Shown here: in pieces, positions 1 to 8,937 of the stretch
Position numbering within the stretch: position 1 is the first letter of the stretch
Layout of the letters: every line of letters starts with the position of its first letter
NCBI GenBank assembly: GCA_964623055.1
Contig: CAZURK010000041.1
Span: 1 to 64,000 of the forward strand
Direction: 5' to 3'
DNA from: JADHUC01 sp964623055
Lineage (GTDB): Bacteria; Planctomycetota; Planctomycetia; Pirellulales; Pirellulaceae
DNA length: 64,000 nt
Notes under the pieces: generated by a model
The model's database searches: none
What the model was told of the DNA's origin: nothing
Seen by the model: the letters and a program-made list of their open reading frames with translations, nothing else
Made by a program: the position numbers and the translations under genes

Positions 1-1
1 A

Positions 2-124
2 AGCTGGTATTCCGCTCAGGGCGATGTTGGAGCCAAACGCGGTGGTCGCCTGTACAGCACCTCGTTGGCCACACTGATCCTGCAAGTCTACTACCGATAT
101 CCTCGCCGCTACGAACAGGACTAG
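2..124 (+). CDS. C-terminal end of a squalene-cyclase/prenyltransferase-repeat protein (partial)
   Basis: Only the last 40 codons lie in the window; the 5' part is off the left edge. The frame starting at base 2 reads to a TAG at 122-124. It contains GGRLYSTSLATLILQVYYRY, a tail I recognise from planctomycete proteins built of prenyltransferase/squalene-oxidase repeats, where it forms the last helices of the alpha-alpha barrel. The biochemical role of these proteins is unknown; many are exported. A second protein of the same repeat type is encoded on the opposite strand at 1480-2373, so the two may be functionally linked. The call is based on a short motif only. Confidence 0.55.
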   Translation, partial: SWYSAQGDVGAKRGGRLYSTSLATLILQVYYRYPRRYEQD

Positions 125-325
125 CCCGGTTAGCCCGTATTGTGCACGGTGCCGCTAGCACCACAACTTGTTGCGATTGCAGGCATCGTGCTTGTACAAA
201 ACCTTGTATTGCTAGCTGGCCGTGCGCAATCCGGGTTAGGGAAGTAGCGCTTGATCGTCATCTGATCGGCCGGTGGGAACCGGCCCTACTCGACTGTCTC
301 AAGAGAGCGTGTGCTCCCCTCAGCA

Positions 326-1309
326 TCAATCTCCAAGGGGGGCCAGCAGCTTCGAGAAGTCTACGAAGACGATCTTCGTATCGCCGATAGTTGCGGCGCC
401 GTCGGCGGCGCGCAGCCCACGGGAAGCTCCTGGTAGGTATTTCTCCAACACGCTCAATTCGACGATGGGGACGCCATCGTGCGTTTCGACCAGAATGTCG
501 TGCCCAACGGCTTGTGGCAGATAACGATCGTAATGCGTATTGAAGGATATCGGAACCGCCAGTCCCTTCCGCTGCGCCATGGCAGTAAGGGCCTGATAGT
601 ACGGCGAGTTTCCGATGACGAAGCACTGTCGGCACAAAGGTGTCGCGCTCTTGGGATCAATCGGAAGCAATCCTTCGTCAAGTCCGGAAAAGTAGGATCT
701 TGTCTGCCTCTTCCATTGCTCCCACTGCAGGGACATGATCATCTGCTTTGGGTCATTCCCCTTGTGGTAGGCAAACCGATTGCCGGGGAGAATTCGAGTT
801 TTGGGAGAATAGTCGACGTACAGCAGCTTGGCTCCGGGATCCAACAGCGTCCACTTCTTATCCACGTAAACCTCAAGAAAGACATGGCCTGACCACGTCG
901 CAAATGGCCTGTCCTTTTTCAGATCCCAGATCCAGGGAACATCCATCGTCTTGACCCAGACGGTCGGGATGCCGGCACCCTTGAGCAAGGCCCCGCAGAC
1001 AATGCTTTGATCGGCACATCCTCCATAGGTGCCTTCCTGAACCGCCGTGTCGTAATCTCGCCATTCGTAGGCTCGGTCAGCGTCGTACTCGAGATTTGCA
1101 TCCATCCAGTTAAGGACATTCAGAATCGTCGCACGATCACTGTCAGCCTTGAGCGTCTGGGCTCGACGAGTGATGTTGGCTTCATTGCCCAATGTCGGCG
1201 GAATGGCCAGATATTTCTCCGGTGTTGCGTAGTCGATGGAATCGACGGTCGGCACCGAGACGGGTGGAGCACCCGTGAAAACCGCGAGAAAAATGACTGA
1301 TTGCCACAT
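326..1309 (-). CDS. secreted transglutaminase-like cysteine protein
   Basis: A 327-residue protein with a transglutaminase-like (papain-fold) core. The expected triad is visible: Cys98 in YGGCADQS, His142 in WSGHVF and Asp157 in LLDPGA, in the usual order and spacing. Family members act as peptidases, peptide amidases or protein cross-linkers; the substrate here is unknown. I chose the ATG at 1309 because a short hydrophobic signal-like stretch (MWQSVIFLAVFTG) begins there. An in-frame ATG at 1357 would add 16 polar residues in front of it. The protein is therefore probably exported. The C-terminal half, after about residue 200, has no motif I recognise. It is followed on the same strand by nothing within the window and preceded by the cyclase-repeat gene, 170 bases away. 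Confidence 0.75.
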   Translation of the reverse strand: MWQSVIFLAVFTGAPPVSVPTVDSIDYATPEKYLAIPPTLGNEANITRRAQTLKADSDRATILNVLNWMDANLEYDADRAYEWRDYDTAVQEGTYGGCADQSIVCGALLKGAGIPTVWVKTMDVPWIWDLKKDRPFATWSGHVFLEVYVDKKWTLLDPGAKLLYVDYSPKTRILPGNRFAYHKGNDPKQMIMSLQWEQWKRQTRSYFSGLDEGLLPIDPKSATPLCRQCFVIGNSPYYQALTAMAQRKGLAVPISFNTHYDRYLPQAVGHDILVETHDGVPIVELSVLEKYLPGASRGLRAADGAATIGDTKIVFVDFSKLLAPLGD

Positions 1310-1479
1310 CGTTGCGTCTCCTACTGTCCAGGTTGGATGCCCATGCCCCTGTTGCATCCACTATCCGAAATACTACCAACTGCAGCGAACTCCGTCCAAT
1401 GTCTCGAGACGTTCGATAGTGTAGAGAGAACTCTCGCGGTAGAGTCTGCCTCGGGGAGCTCTTCGGATGGCCTTGCGAA

Positions 1480-2373
1480 TCAAACTGCCGCCAAAATCAA
1501 CAACGCCATTGCGGTTCCGTAGCTTCGACCGTACAGGTAATGGTCGATGAACGTTCCGTCATATTCCTGAGCGCCGAGAACCTCTTTCCTGATCAATTCA
1601 ATGACCCCGCTTTTCAACTTCTCATCCTCGAGTAGCTGTGCCGCGCGTAACGCGTGGTGATGTGCGTAGAAGAAGAAGTAACTTCCGTGTCCACGTTTGT
1701 TGAAGAAATCGGGGTACGCTTTGGTTGGTTTGCGCAGTTCATGTGCCATTTGGGTGAATCGCAGCAAGGCTGCCTGCAAATTCGTCTGGTCGGAGCTTTC
1801 CCCCATTAGCAGCGCCGTCTCACACAGCGGGTCTCGTGCGATCGACCCATGTTCGGTCGTCATCCATTGAAAACTGCTTGGCGGTGCGTAGGGAAAGACA
1901 CCGCTTTCGGCCCGCATGGCCGCCAAGGCGTTTATGCCTCGTTCAACGGACTCTTTCGGGACATCAACCCCGCGAGCCGCGGCATCGTGAAGTGCGATCA
2001 ACACATGAGCCGTATTGAATGAAGTCGCTTCATCGTTTCGATAACTCCAACTGCCATCTGGCAACTGTAGAGCAACAAGCTTCTTGACGATCGAAGTCGC
2101 TGACTCGATACGCTCCAGTCGAAGCAAATACTCCAAAACGTACGGAGCAATGAACACGTCGAGCCTCGTGAATCGTTTGCCGTGCGCATAATCTTCCAAG
2201 TACTTCACAGATCGCGCATGGGAGTCTTCGATTTGAGCAAGCAACGATGCGTCCTCCAGTCTTCCTTTCCATCGCCACAATGCCTCGGCGGCTATTGCGG
2301 TGATCGCGTGCTCCCACAACCTCCGGCTGTCATGCCAACCCCACGATCCATCAGTGCGTTGCAGTTCCAGCAA
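1480..2373 (-). CDS. prenyltransferase/squalene-cyclase repeat domain, probably the 3' part of a frameshifted gene
   Basis: This frame encodes 297 residues of alpha-alpha barrel repeats. QRTDGSWGW occurs near the N-terminus and QLPDGSWSY around residue 109, both typical of the QxxDGSW repeats of squalene cyclases and prenyltransferases. The catalytic DXDD of true cyclases is not seen, so a cyclase reaction cannot be claimed. The only start available is TTG at 2373, eight codons after an in-frame stop and directly in front of the first repeat. It overlaps the end of the upstream minus-strand frame (2351-3574) by 23 bases. The lack of a signal peptide and the abrupt start in a repeat suggest that this is the C-terminal half of one larger protein broken by a single-base frameshift. 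Real overlapping genes cannot be excluded. Confidence 0.65.
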   Translation of the reverse strand: MLELQRTDGSWGWHDSRRLWEHAITAIAAEALWRWKGRLEDASLLAQIEDSHARSVKYLEDYAHGKRFTRLDVFIAPYVLEYLLRLERIESATSIVKKLVALQLPDGSWSYRNDEATSFNTAHVLIALHDAAARGVDVPKESVERGINALAAMRAESGVFPYAPPSSFQWMTTEHGSIARDPLCETALLMGESSDQTNLQAALLRFTQMAHELRKPTKAYPDFFNKRGHGSYFFFYAHHHALRAAQLLEDEKLKSGVIELIRKEVLGAQEYDGTFIDHYLYGRSYGTAMALLILAAV

Positions 2374-3574
2374 GCGCCGGATCGAATTCGATTAACGCAC
2401 TCTCGGATTGGTCATCCAGCTTCGTTTGCCTTGGCCAGGCGAGCTGGGATCCGGCGAGCCAAAGCTTCGGCTCAGGCAACAAACATAGTGCGGCTTGGCG
2501 GCCGACGATCGTATCAGCCGCAACTTGTCCCCACACTTTGTCCGCCTCATCCCAGCGTCCCAAGCGATGCAAACACCATGCCTTCAGGAATTGCGTCCTT
2601 TCATCGGCTTGTGATGCATCGAGACGTTCGATTGCTTCTTGCCAGTCGCCTCGCCGTATCGACAATAACGATCTTTCAAACCGAGCTTCAGGCGAGTCGA
2701 TCTCCTCCAACTGTTCCTCCGCTTCTGCCAGTTTTCCCAGACGCCGAAAGCTCTTGGCACGCAGGATTCTGTGTTGTTCGCTCTGGTCTGATGCTTCGGC
2801 AATGACTTTTTCCAGCTCACCAGCGTCGAACAGTTGCGATAATGACTTGTCAGTTGCGCTGAACTCGAACTGATCAAGCACAGTCCGCAGCCAATGATCT
2901 ATCATATCGACGGAGATCAAGCCGATGCGATGTAGCCGGCCAGCCACGTTCCCATCCGGAGCCAAGACGATCAACGCTGGTGTGATGACATCACCGTGTC
3001 TAATACCATTAACGCTTTCCTGGTCCCAGTCGCGGTGAAACTGGTAGGTGTAAAGGACCGGAATGAAGCGTGCTCGAATTAACTTCGAGACTTCATCATC
3101 GGCAAGCACGCCGGTGCGAAACAGAACATCCTTCGCAAGGAAGTTATCCGTCGCCCATACGCGATCGGCCCGCAAAGAGGTCTTCGCCGATTCCATCTGA
3201 TCGCCGGCATGGCGGACACAACGAACGTAAATCAGAAGCGGTTTGTCCTGGTGCGCAGAATCGCGTTGAGCGTGGGCGAGATCAAACGACCAAGGAACGC
3301 TTTGTGCCGAGTTGCGGATCCAGTCCCAATGAGCATGCTCTGCCGGACGAGCAAACTGCCTAGGTGTGACAGGTTCATCAGATGCCTTCAGCGACAGATC
3401 ATCGAGCCACGCCGTTCCTTTGCCCCTCAGGGATGCCATGGGCCGGACTTTCGTATATCCTCGCGGCACGTCGAAAACGAGGGACAGCTCCTTCCACTCG
3501 GGCGTGTCTTCCTGAACGAACTCTCCCAGCACATGCACTGTCGGTTGGTCTTTGCCCATCAACGCTGCCAACAA
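2351..3574 (-). CDS. beta-sandwich/thioredoxin-like/TPR protein, 5' end unresolved
   Basis: The frame encodes 407 residues from a TTG at 3574. In order it shows the end of a carbohydrate-binding-like beta sandwich (GTAWLDDLSLK near residue 55), a thioredoxin-like fold (about 115-235, with DKPLLIYVR and TPALIVLAPDG but no CxxC), and helical TPR-like repeats (about 250-380). The same frame stays open upstream to a stop at 3800-3802, and the extension is clearly coding (KFSAYVKTRDIKSYASVQLL). It has no ATG, GTG or TTG, so the true N-terminus, expected to hold a signal peptide, is missing or in another frame. The 3' end runs into the cyclase-repeat frame at 2373. Both ends look damaged. The intact form was probably one exported protein of more than 750 residues. 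Confidence 0.6.
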   Translation of the reverse strand: MLAALMGKDQPTVHVLGEFVQEDTPEWKELSLVFDVPRGYTKVRPMASLRGKGTAWLDDLSLKASDEPVTPRQFARPAEHAHWDWIRNSAQSVPWSFDLAHAQRDSAHQDKPLLIYVRCVRHAGDQMESAKTSLRADRVWATDNFLAKDVLFRTGVLADDEVSKLIRARFIPVLYTYQFHRDWDQESVNGIRHGDVITPALIVLAPDGNVAGRLHRIGLISVDMIDHWLRTVLDQFEFSATDKSLSQLFDAGELEKVIAEASDQSEQHRILRAKSFRRLGKLAEAEEQLEEIDSPEARFERSLLSIRRGDWQEAIERLDASQADERTQFLKAWCLHRLGRWDEADKVWGQVAADTIVGRQAALCLLPEPKLWLAGSQLAWPRQTKLDDQSESALIEFDPALAGTATH

Positions 3575-3872
3575 CTGTACCGATGCGTACGATTTTATGT
3601 CGCGCGTTTTGACGTAGGCGCTGAACTTCAGGCGCGAAGGCGGGTCTTCCTTCAGCTCGACGATTTGGCAGACACTACTCCCTCTTGCATTTGAGTGAAT
3701 TCTGAGCGAGCCTTTCTCTGTGCGGCCAACTTCCTTGTCAAGAGTACACTGACTATCAGCGCCACCGCAATCTGCGGCACGGCGAAGAAGACGCTTCCTT
3801 CACCCTTCTTACGTTTCAGGGCTTTCTGACGACATCTTCCGCTTATCGGGAGTTGACCGTCGCCCGTCGGTC

Positions 3873-5405
3873 CTATTTGCTGCTGGGTTTGTGGTCGTCG
3901 GACGGCACTACGAGTGTCCCGATGTCAAGTGTCGACGTGTCCATTGTCAAAGGGATGGTGAACTTGTGCTCAAAGAGATGTTCCTGGTCACCGTCCAGAT
4001 AGACCTGAAGCCAGTACTTGCCCGGAGCCACACCGTCGAAACGGAATCGACCTGCAGCGTCGATCGGGCATCCCACTTGCCTTTGTTGTGACTTCGGGAG
4101 GGCGGCGTAGAGCTGCCAGGAAGGAGGACTGCCTTCACCGCCTGGGACTTCGGGTGTTTGGAGATGCACTCGGATGCGAATTCTCTTGCGGGCGGTTTCA
4201 AGCGATTCGCGCAAACTCACCTTGCCAACGACAGGTCGTCCCTTGCCGCCGAAGGTGACCTTGGTTGTCCGCCACGCCACCACATCGGCGGGCAGTTCCA
4301 GACCATGCAGATGTCCACAGGGGTGGAACTTCGGCACGAGCTTCACGGTACCGACCGGGACGCCGTCGAAGACAAACGTCCCTGAAGCGTCCGGCTTGGC
4401 CTCGTCATGCGACTCCCATTGCTTATTTGCTGGATTGCGCACCTTCAGTTCGATTGAGGCTACTCGGAACACCAGCGAACCTTCGGGCAGGGAGGCATCG
4501 GGGGCGACTCGGAGCTCCGGGAACGCGACCTTCGCTTCGATGCGCCCCGTGACTAACTTCCCTTCCCTGATCGGCCTGTTCTGAAGGGCCTCACGCCCAA
4601 TTGGCTGCTCGGCTTCGTTGTCGAAGCGTTCGAGCCCGTGGTAAAGAGGGGCGTAGTGATCGAGCAACTTGGGTCTTGCTCGGAGTGCGTCGGCGAGCGC
4701 CTCGTCGTCGCTACGGTCCAGGGCGTAAATGGCTGCGTAGGCAATACTGCTCTGCACCAGTTTGTACTCTGAATACCGATCCGGAGATTTCTTGGATAAC
4801 GCGATGAAAAAACCGCTTGCCCTCCATTCGTTTGCCTCTTCTAACGCGTCGAGAAGGTAGTCCATCGCCTTGGCATAGTGACCCTCGAGGATGAGCATCA
4901 TGCCCAACTGCCTTCTCATCCGCAACGCCAACAGACTTTTTTCTTCACGCTTTCCGATATCGAGTAGCTGCTGTGCGATTCGGCGGGCTTTGTCTAGCTT
5001 CATGAAAGGATACCCGCGGGCTTCCGCAATGTGGAAACTGACGTAGCGCATGCCAATGTCCTGGCCCACGGCATCGTTCAGGTCGGCTGCGTCCACCAGT
5101 TGCTCGATGATCACCGCGCCGTTCTGCAGACTCTCCTTCGTGCCATCGCACCGCTGGATATCGAAGATGCCCAGTTTGGCCTCGTGAATGCGGGGGTGGT
5201 CGGGATAGGCGACTATCACCTGCTGGTATAGGTTGATCCCGTGCTGGACGCTCCACGGGTCATCAAACTGAATGGGGTACGAAAAGGCACGCTTCATCGC
5301 AGCATCGAAGTCGTCGGACGATCGAGCGAATAGGATAGTGGCGGGCGAAAGCCAAGCAAGAAGGGCCACCGCCATCGCGAAGCGAGATTCGTGCCAGATA
5401 GACAT
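3873..5405 (-). CDS. secreted TPR-like protein with carboxypeptidase-regulatory-like domains
   Basis: A 510-residue protein with a clear signal peptide (residues 1-27, ending near LFARSS). Residues 30-260 are helical and TPR-like (YQQVIVAYPDHPRIHEAKLG). Residues 290-500 hold two beta-sandwich modules of the carboxypeptidase-regulatory/CnaB type, each with a GxFxFDGVxxG signature (SGTFVFDGVPVGTVKL and GRFRFDGVAPGKYWL). These modules are common in planctomycete exported proteins, and their ligands are unknown. No catalytic motif is visible. The gene is separated by about 120 bases from the next minus-strand gene upstream, so it could be transcribed with it. Function not assigned. Confidence 0.7.
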   Translation of the reverse strand: MSIWHESRFAMAVALLAWLSPATILFARSSDDFDAAMKRAFSYPIQFDDPWSVQHGINLYQQVIVAYPDHPRIHEAKLGIFDIQRCDGTKESLQNGAVIIEQLVDAADLNDAVGQDIGMRYVSFHIAEARGYPFMKLDKARRIAQQLLDIGKREEKSLLALRMRRQLGMMLILEGHYAKAMDYLLDALEEANEWRASGFFIALSKKSPDRYSEYKLVQSSIAYAAIYALDRSDDEALADALRARPKLLDHYAPLYHGLERFDNEAEQPIGREALQNRPIREGKLVTGRIEAKVAFPELRVAPDASLPEGSLVFRVASIELKVRNPANKQWESHDEAKPDASGTFVFDGVPVGTVKLVPKFHPCGHLHGLELPADVVAWRTTKVTFGGKGRPVVGKVSLRESLETARKRIRIRVHLQTPEVPGGEGSPPSWQLYAALPKSQQRQVGCPIDAAGRFRFDGVAPGKYWLQVYLDGDQEHLFEHKFTIPLTMDTSTLDIGTLVVPSDDHKPSSK

Positions 5406-5524
5406 GATGTTGTTCCTTTAGGAATTGGATGCAGATTCAATTCCGGCCTTAGGCGTGTCAAGAGGTAAGGGACTCGGCATTGTCGTCCGCTGAGCAATTC
5501 GGCGCAGCCACAGCCGATTCCTGG

Positions 5525-6106
5525 TCATCTCCCAGACTCTGTGTTGTCCGACTGCTTTGGCAAGCCTTGTCGCTGAGCGAAACGGTTGGCGAGGCTCGCA
5601 AGTTCATCATCAGACAGAAGCTCTCGTGTCAGCATCCAGTTAGGATCGTCGGTCGTGAACCCGCCCCGATTCAAGAGGTATGAGTTCGCGCTCACGTATT
5701 CTCCAAAGTGCTCATTCCACCATTCGGGAAGATGCGCAGCATCCTTCGGAAGCGCAAGCGGTGCAGGTGGCTCTGCAACCGTACCTACGGGCAGCCACGG
5801 TCGTTTCGATGCGGCAAGGTACGTATCGCGAAGGTGAGCGTGATGCACTGACAATTGCCAATACGGGATGGCCTGTGCAACAGACTCGCGATCCATCTGA
5901 ATTGGCGGTGGGCCCCCTGGGTCCCATTCACGGATGCCTTGCGGCTGAAACGCGGCAGCAGTATACCCCGACTCCATTGCCTGGTAATGGTGTTGCGCTG
6001 CTTGGACACGTAGTCGTCGGGAACGCTCCCAGAGTCCAGACGCCAGCGCAGCGAGCGTGACGACGGCAAATAGGCCTCGAAGCGTGTATGAGCGGAAAGC
6101 CTTCAT
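5525..6106 (-). CDS. small membrane-anchored planctomycete protein, function unknown
   Basis: A 193-residue protein with one N-terminal hydrophobic segment (about residues 9-25, TLRGLFAVVTLAALASGLW) and a polar remainder that probably faces the periplasm-like space. The R-x-x-T/S-L-R-x-L-F/L N-terminus is a pattern often seen in planctomycete proteins of unknown role. Trp- and Pro-rich segments follow, but no enzymatic or binding motif is recognisable. It lies 98 bases downstream of another small protein with the same type of N-terminal anchor (6205-6501). Confidence 0.55.
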   Translation of the reverse strand: MKAFRSYTLRGLFAVVTLAALASGLWERSRRLRVQAAQHHYQAMESGYTAAAFQPQGIREWDPGGPPPIQMDRESVAQAIPYWQLSVHHAHLRDTYLAASKRPWLPVGTVAEPPAPLALPKDAAHLPEWWNEHFGEYVSANSYLLNRGGFTTDDPNWMLTRELLSDDELASLANRFAQRQGLPKQSDNTESGR

Positions 6107-6204
6107 ACGAATTCATCAACCTGTGAATGATGGTCCAACCATATGTTGCAGCAGACAGTTGCAGGCAGGTGGCAATCTTATCGGCCTATCGGCCTGCGAG
6201 TTTG

Positions 6205-6501
6205 TTATGAGAGTCTGGCCACGTATCCGAAGAACCAGAAATGGTAGTTTCGATTGCCGAGGCCAGATACCACGACGAACGGCATGGGGGATGACGGCCC
6301 GTCTAATGCCAGCAGCAAGCCCAGTCGTTCGTTGAAGTCACCAGACGATGTTGAGTACGTGGCGAGCACGTCTTCGACGCCTTTGGTTCGTGTCGCTTGC
6401 CAGCACGCCAAATAGGCACACAGCAGCGCCATCACCAGCAGGAGATGTCGCAGAGAGAACCTCAGTCGATACCATTTTCTGCGCGACGTGTTGGTTGTCA
6501 C
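6205..6501 (-). CDS. short membrane protein with FSLRHLLL anchor
   Basis: A 98-residue protein with a basic N-terminus followed by RFSLRHLLLVMALLCAYLAC, the typical planctomycete signal-anchor pattern. The rest (about 60 residues) has no recognisable motif. Many planctomycete genes of this kind are lineage-specific. It shares its anchor type with the downstream neighbour at 5525-6106, and the two may be co-transcribed. Confidence 0.5.
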   Translation of the reverse strand: MTTNTSRRKWYRLRFSLRHLLLVMALLCAYLACWQATRTKGVEDVLATYSTSSGDFNERLGLLLALDGPSSPMPFVVVSGLGNRNYHFWFFGYVARLS

Positions 6502-6701
6502 TGTCCTGAGTTTCCGTGAATGTGACCGAAATTGCGTCTGTGCATGGTTACGTCCCCAACGTCAAGTCAATATGGATGCGCCGAACCAAACAATGCAAGA
6601 GGCAATTCATGATGGTCTACGGTTCCGATGAGTTTGGGTCCGAGGCCGAACTTGGATTCTGTGCGATTATCGCGCATAAGCTCATATTCGATGTCTGTAA
6701 G

Positions 6702-7643
6702 CTACTCTTCCTGAGGGTCCGGAGTTGTCAAGGTCGACAACCGCGCGCGGAGCTTGGCGACGGCCGCCCTTTGCTTTTGTTCCGAGAATTGTGCGGAGCA
6801 CCAGCTTGTGAATGGGCTGTAGGTCTTGATCACATCCTCCTTGTCATAAATGCTGCGTTTGCGGGAAGCGGTGCTGACCGGAACACTGTTCCACCGAACC
6901 AAGTGTGCCTCGTGTACAAGATCTTGCATCATCTCACGATCAGGGCAGATTCCGGCAAGCTCATCGTTTGTCAGCGCACCTCGGTCTCGGAGCATGTGGG
7001 CATACAGGGTGAAGAGGAACAAGGGCTCTGGTTCCGCGCATTTTTGGAATTCCGTTCGAGCCGCCGCTTGGACTTCAGGTTTGTCGGTCAACGACGCAAA
7101 GTCAAAATCCTCCACAAAGGTCTTGCGCAGTTTGCTCCATTCATCGACCTGACGAAGTGTTTCATCAATTGGGTGGTATGTTGAAGAGAGGAATACAATG
7201 GCGCTTAATGCGTGCCAGTTCTCGCCGATTGGATACGTGGATGGTGATGTCGGTGGTTTTCCCTTCTTCCACGCTTGGATGATGCCGGTGAAATCGGCTC
7301 TCTGTCGACAGAGCTGTTCGCTGAATAACTTGCGGCAGAATTTGTCGGCCTCTTCCTTAGCCAAAGACCCTAGGTGGCTGTACAGTCTCGCAAGCCGCCG
7401 GTCTGCAAGACATGAGAAGAACTCGGGAGAAATGCCATGGTACGGATGAATCCGTACGCCAACCAACATATTCTCATGGACATTCAGATTCTTCGCCGTT
7501 TGTTGGATGCTCTCTTTGGCAATGCGATCAATGTACTCTCGATGACGCTGCCGCCAGATTCGACCAGCATCGTCGCCGAGAGCGGGTTGCGCTGCAGGGA
7601 GAGTCAAGCAGAGCAACGTGCAAGTGAGTCTACAGACGGACAT
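6702..7643 (-). CDS. secreted hypothetical protein
   Basis: From the ATG at 7643 this encodes 313 residues. It begins with a good signal peptide (MSVCRLTCTLLCLTLPAAQP, cleavage near ALGDD). A longer in-frame start at 7805 would put 54 unlike, mostly polar residues before it and overlap the neighbouring gene, so I reject it. The mature part is mixed alpha-helical and contains several Cys residues (SCLADRR, FCRKLFSEQLCRQ, KCAEPEP). I recognise no family. It lies 145 bases from the stop of the minus-strand gene at 7789-8874 and is probably part of the same transcript. Confidence 0.55.
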   Translation of the reverse strand: MSVCRLTCTLLCLTLPAAQPALGDDAGRIWRQRHREYIDRIAKESIQQTAKNLNVHENMLVGVRIHPYHGISPEFFSCLADRRLARLYSHLGSLAKEEADKFCRKLFSEQLCRQRADFTGIIQAWKKGKPPTSPSTYPIGENWHALSAIVFLSSTYHPIDETLRQVDEWSKLRKTFVEDFDFASLTDKPEVQAAARTEFQKCAEPEPLFLFTLYAHMLRDRGALTNDELAGICPDREMMQDLVHEAHLVRWNSVPVSTASRKRSIYDKEDVIKTYSPFTSWCSAQFSEQKQRAAVAKLRARLSTLTTPDPQEE

Positions 7644-7788
7644 AGTATGATTCCTTACTTGCTGAGCTGGCAAAAACAGGATGTAGCCGGGCTGCATGGG
7701 CTTGGACTCCTTCTTGCGACGGCTTGTTGTGGGATGGAACGGACGACCACTTACGCACAAACCAATAGTCAAGTCTCCACACATCGGG

Positions 7789-8874
7789 CTAACGGTTGAG
7801 CACAAAGTCTACTGAGATTGGTACGGATTTGAACGTTGCGGTTTGTGAATCGTATTCCGGATGCTCTACTACCAGCACATTACTCATACCGAATGTGAGT
7901 TTCTCGGCAGCCTGCAGATCGGCAATCTCAAACCGTCCGTGCGCATCCGTCAACGCATCATTCACACCTGGCAGCCGCCTGGATCCGACTCGCACGGTCG
8001 CACCTGCAATCGGCTGCAACTTGGAATCAGTTACGCGACCGGTGATCGACGCCGCAGGTGCCATCTCCAGCCTTGCTTCCCCTGTTGAGTCTTGCCAGAA
8101 GAAGACGCGTGTTGCCCGCTTCGGTGCCGTGACCGCGATTCGAGACCGCTTGAGGTCGATGTCGTCCGTGGACTTGATATCGCCCTCGATCGCAAAGCGT
8201 CCCTGTGCATCGGTCGTCGTGATTCTCCAGAGAGTCATCTCGCGTGTCGACAGTCCGTAGAGCCAGAATCGCACAACCGCGCCCTCGATAGGCATGCCGT
8301 CTTCAGTGCGAACGCAAGTGCCGCGATATTGAATTGAATGAGGCGCGGGCTTCTCTCTACTCGCTGGGGAATCAGCGGATTCTGGGACGTCCTTTGCCGC
8401 GTTCTCCTTGACAACTTCAATCGTAAACACTGCTGACTTCAGTTCACCGTGCCACTCCCCTTTCCCCCGGACGTTTCTGACAGTGTTCAGGGGTAGGATA
8501 AAATAGGCCCGGTATTCTCCGGGCCCAGTGCGAAGCCGTCTCACGGTGTAATTGGACGTTCCTTTTTTCATTATCTCGTCACCCCGCATCGGCTGGCAGG
8601 TCAACTCGACGACACCCAATCCCAGTTGGTCTCGATCAGCCAGTCTCCATGCCTTCGGTGGTTCCTGGAACGCCACTGTCAGATCTGCACGTTCTGTGAA
8701 GACCGACGATCCATCCTGATCCTCGACAGCGAGCTGCAGTTGCCCAGGAAGGTCGGAAACGTGAAAACGCACAACGTGATTGCTCACGTTTTTCACGCTG
8801 ATGGGAACATAGGGGCCGACCTTATCGTCTGCCGTGAGCCTCACGGGTTGCTCGATCCAGATGCCAAGACGCAA
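7789..8874 (-). CDS. beta-sandwich protein with carboxypeptidase-regulatory-like modules, in frame after a TAG
   Basis: At least 361 residues from a TTG at 8874. The N-terminal part has an immunoglobulin-like fold (PVRLTADDKVGPYVPISVKN) of the type that follows a WG-x4-DGL signature in planctomycete proteins. From about residue 180 two carboxypeptidase-regulatory modules follow (GRFAIEGDI and GRFEIADLQ). There is no signal peptide. The frame is open a further 21 codons upstream, and that stretch carries the matching WGPTTDGL. It then meets the TAG stop of the kinase gene (8938-8940) in the same frame. The region may therefore be the detached C-terminus of the kinase protein, separated by a single nonsense codon. 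Otherwise it is translated from TTG as a cytoplasmic protein. Confidence 0.55.
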   Translation of the reverse strand: MRLGIWIEQPVRLTADDKVGPYVPISVKNVSNHVVRFHVSDLPGQLQLAVEDQDGSSVFTERADLTVAFQEPPKAWRLADRDQLGLGVVELTCQPMRGDEIMKKGTSNYTVRRLRTGPGEYRAYFILPLNTVRNVRGKGEWHGELKSAVFTIEVVKENAAKDVPESADSPASREKPAPHSIQYRGTCVRTEDGMPIEGAVVRFWLYGLSTREMTLWRITTTDAQGRFAIEGDIKSTDDIDLKRSRIAVTAPKRATRVFFWQDSTGEARLEMAPAASITGRVTDSKLQPIAGATVRVGSRRLPGVNDALTDAHGRFEIADLQAAEKLTFGMSNVLVVEHPEYDSQTATFKSVPISVDFVLNR

Positions 8875-8937
8875 TCCGTCGGTCGTCGGGCCCCACAGCG
8901 CCCTCTTTTCAGAATTAGGGTCACGAACGGCCTGAAA

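Noticed and set aside
6516..7184. 222-codon plus-strand frame
   Set aside because: Mostly overlaps a signal-peptide-bearing minus-strand gene and shows no recognisable protein features.
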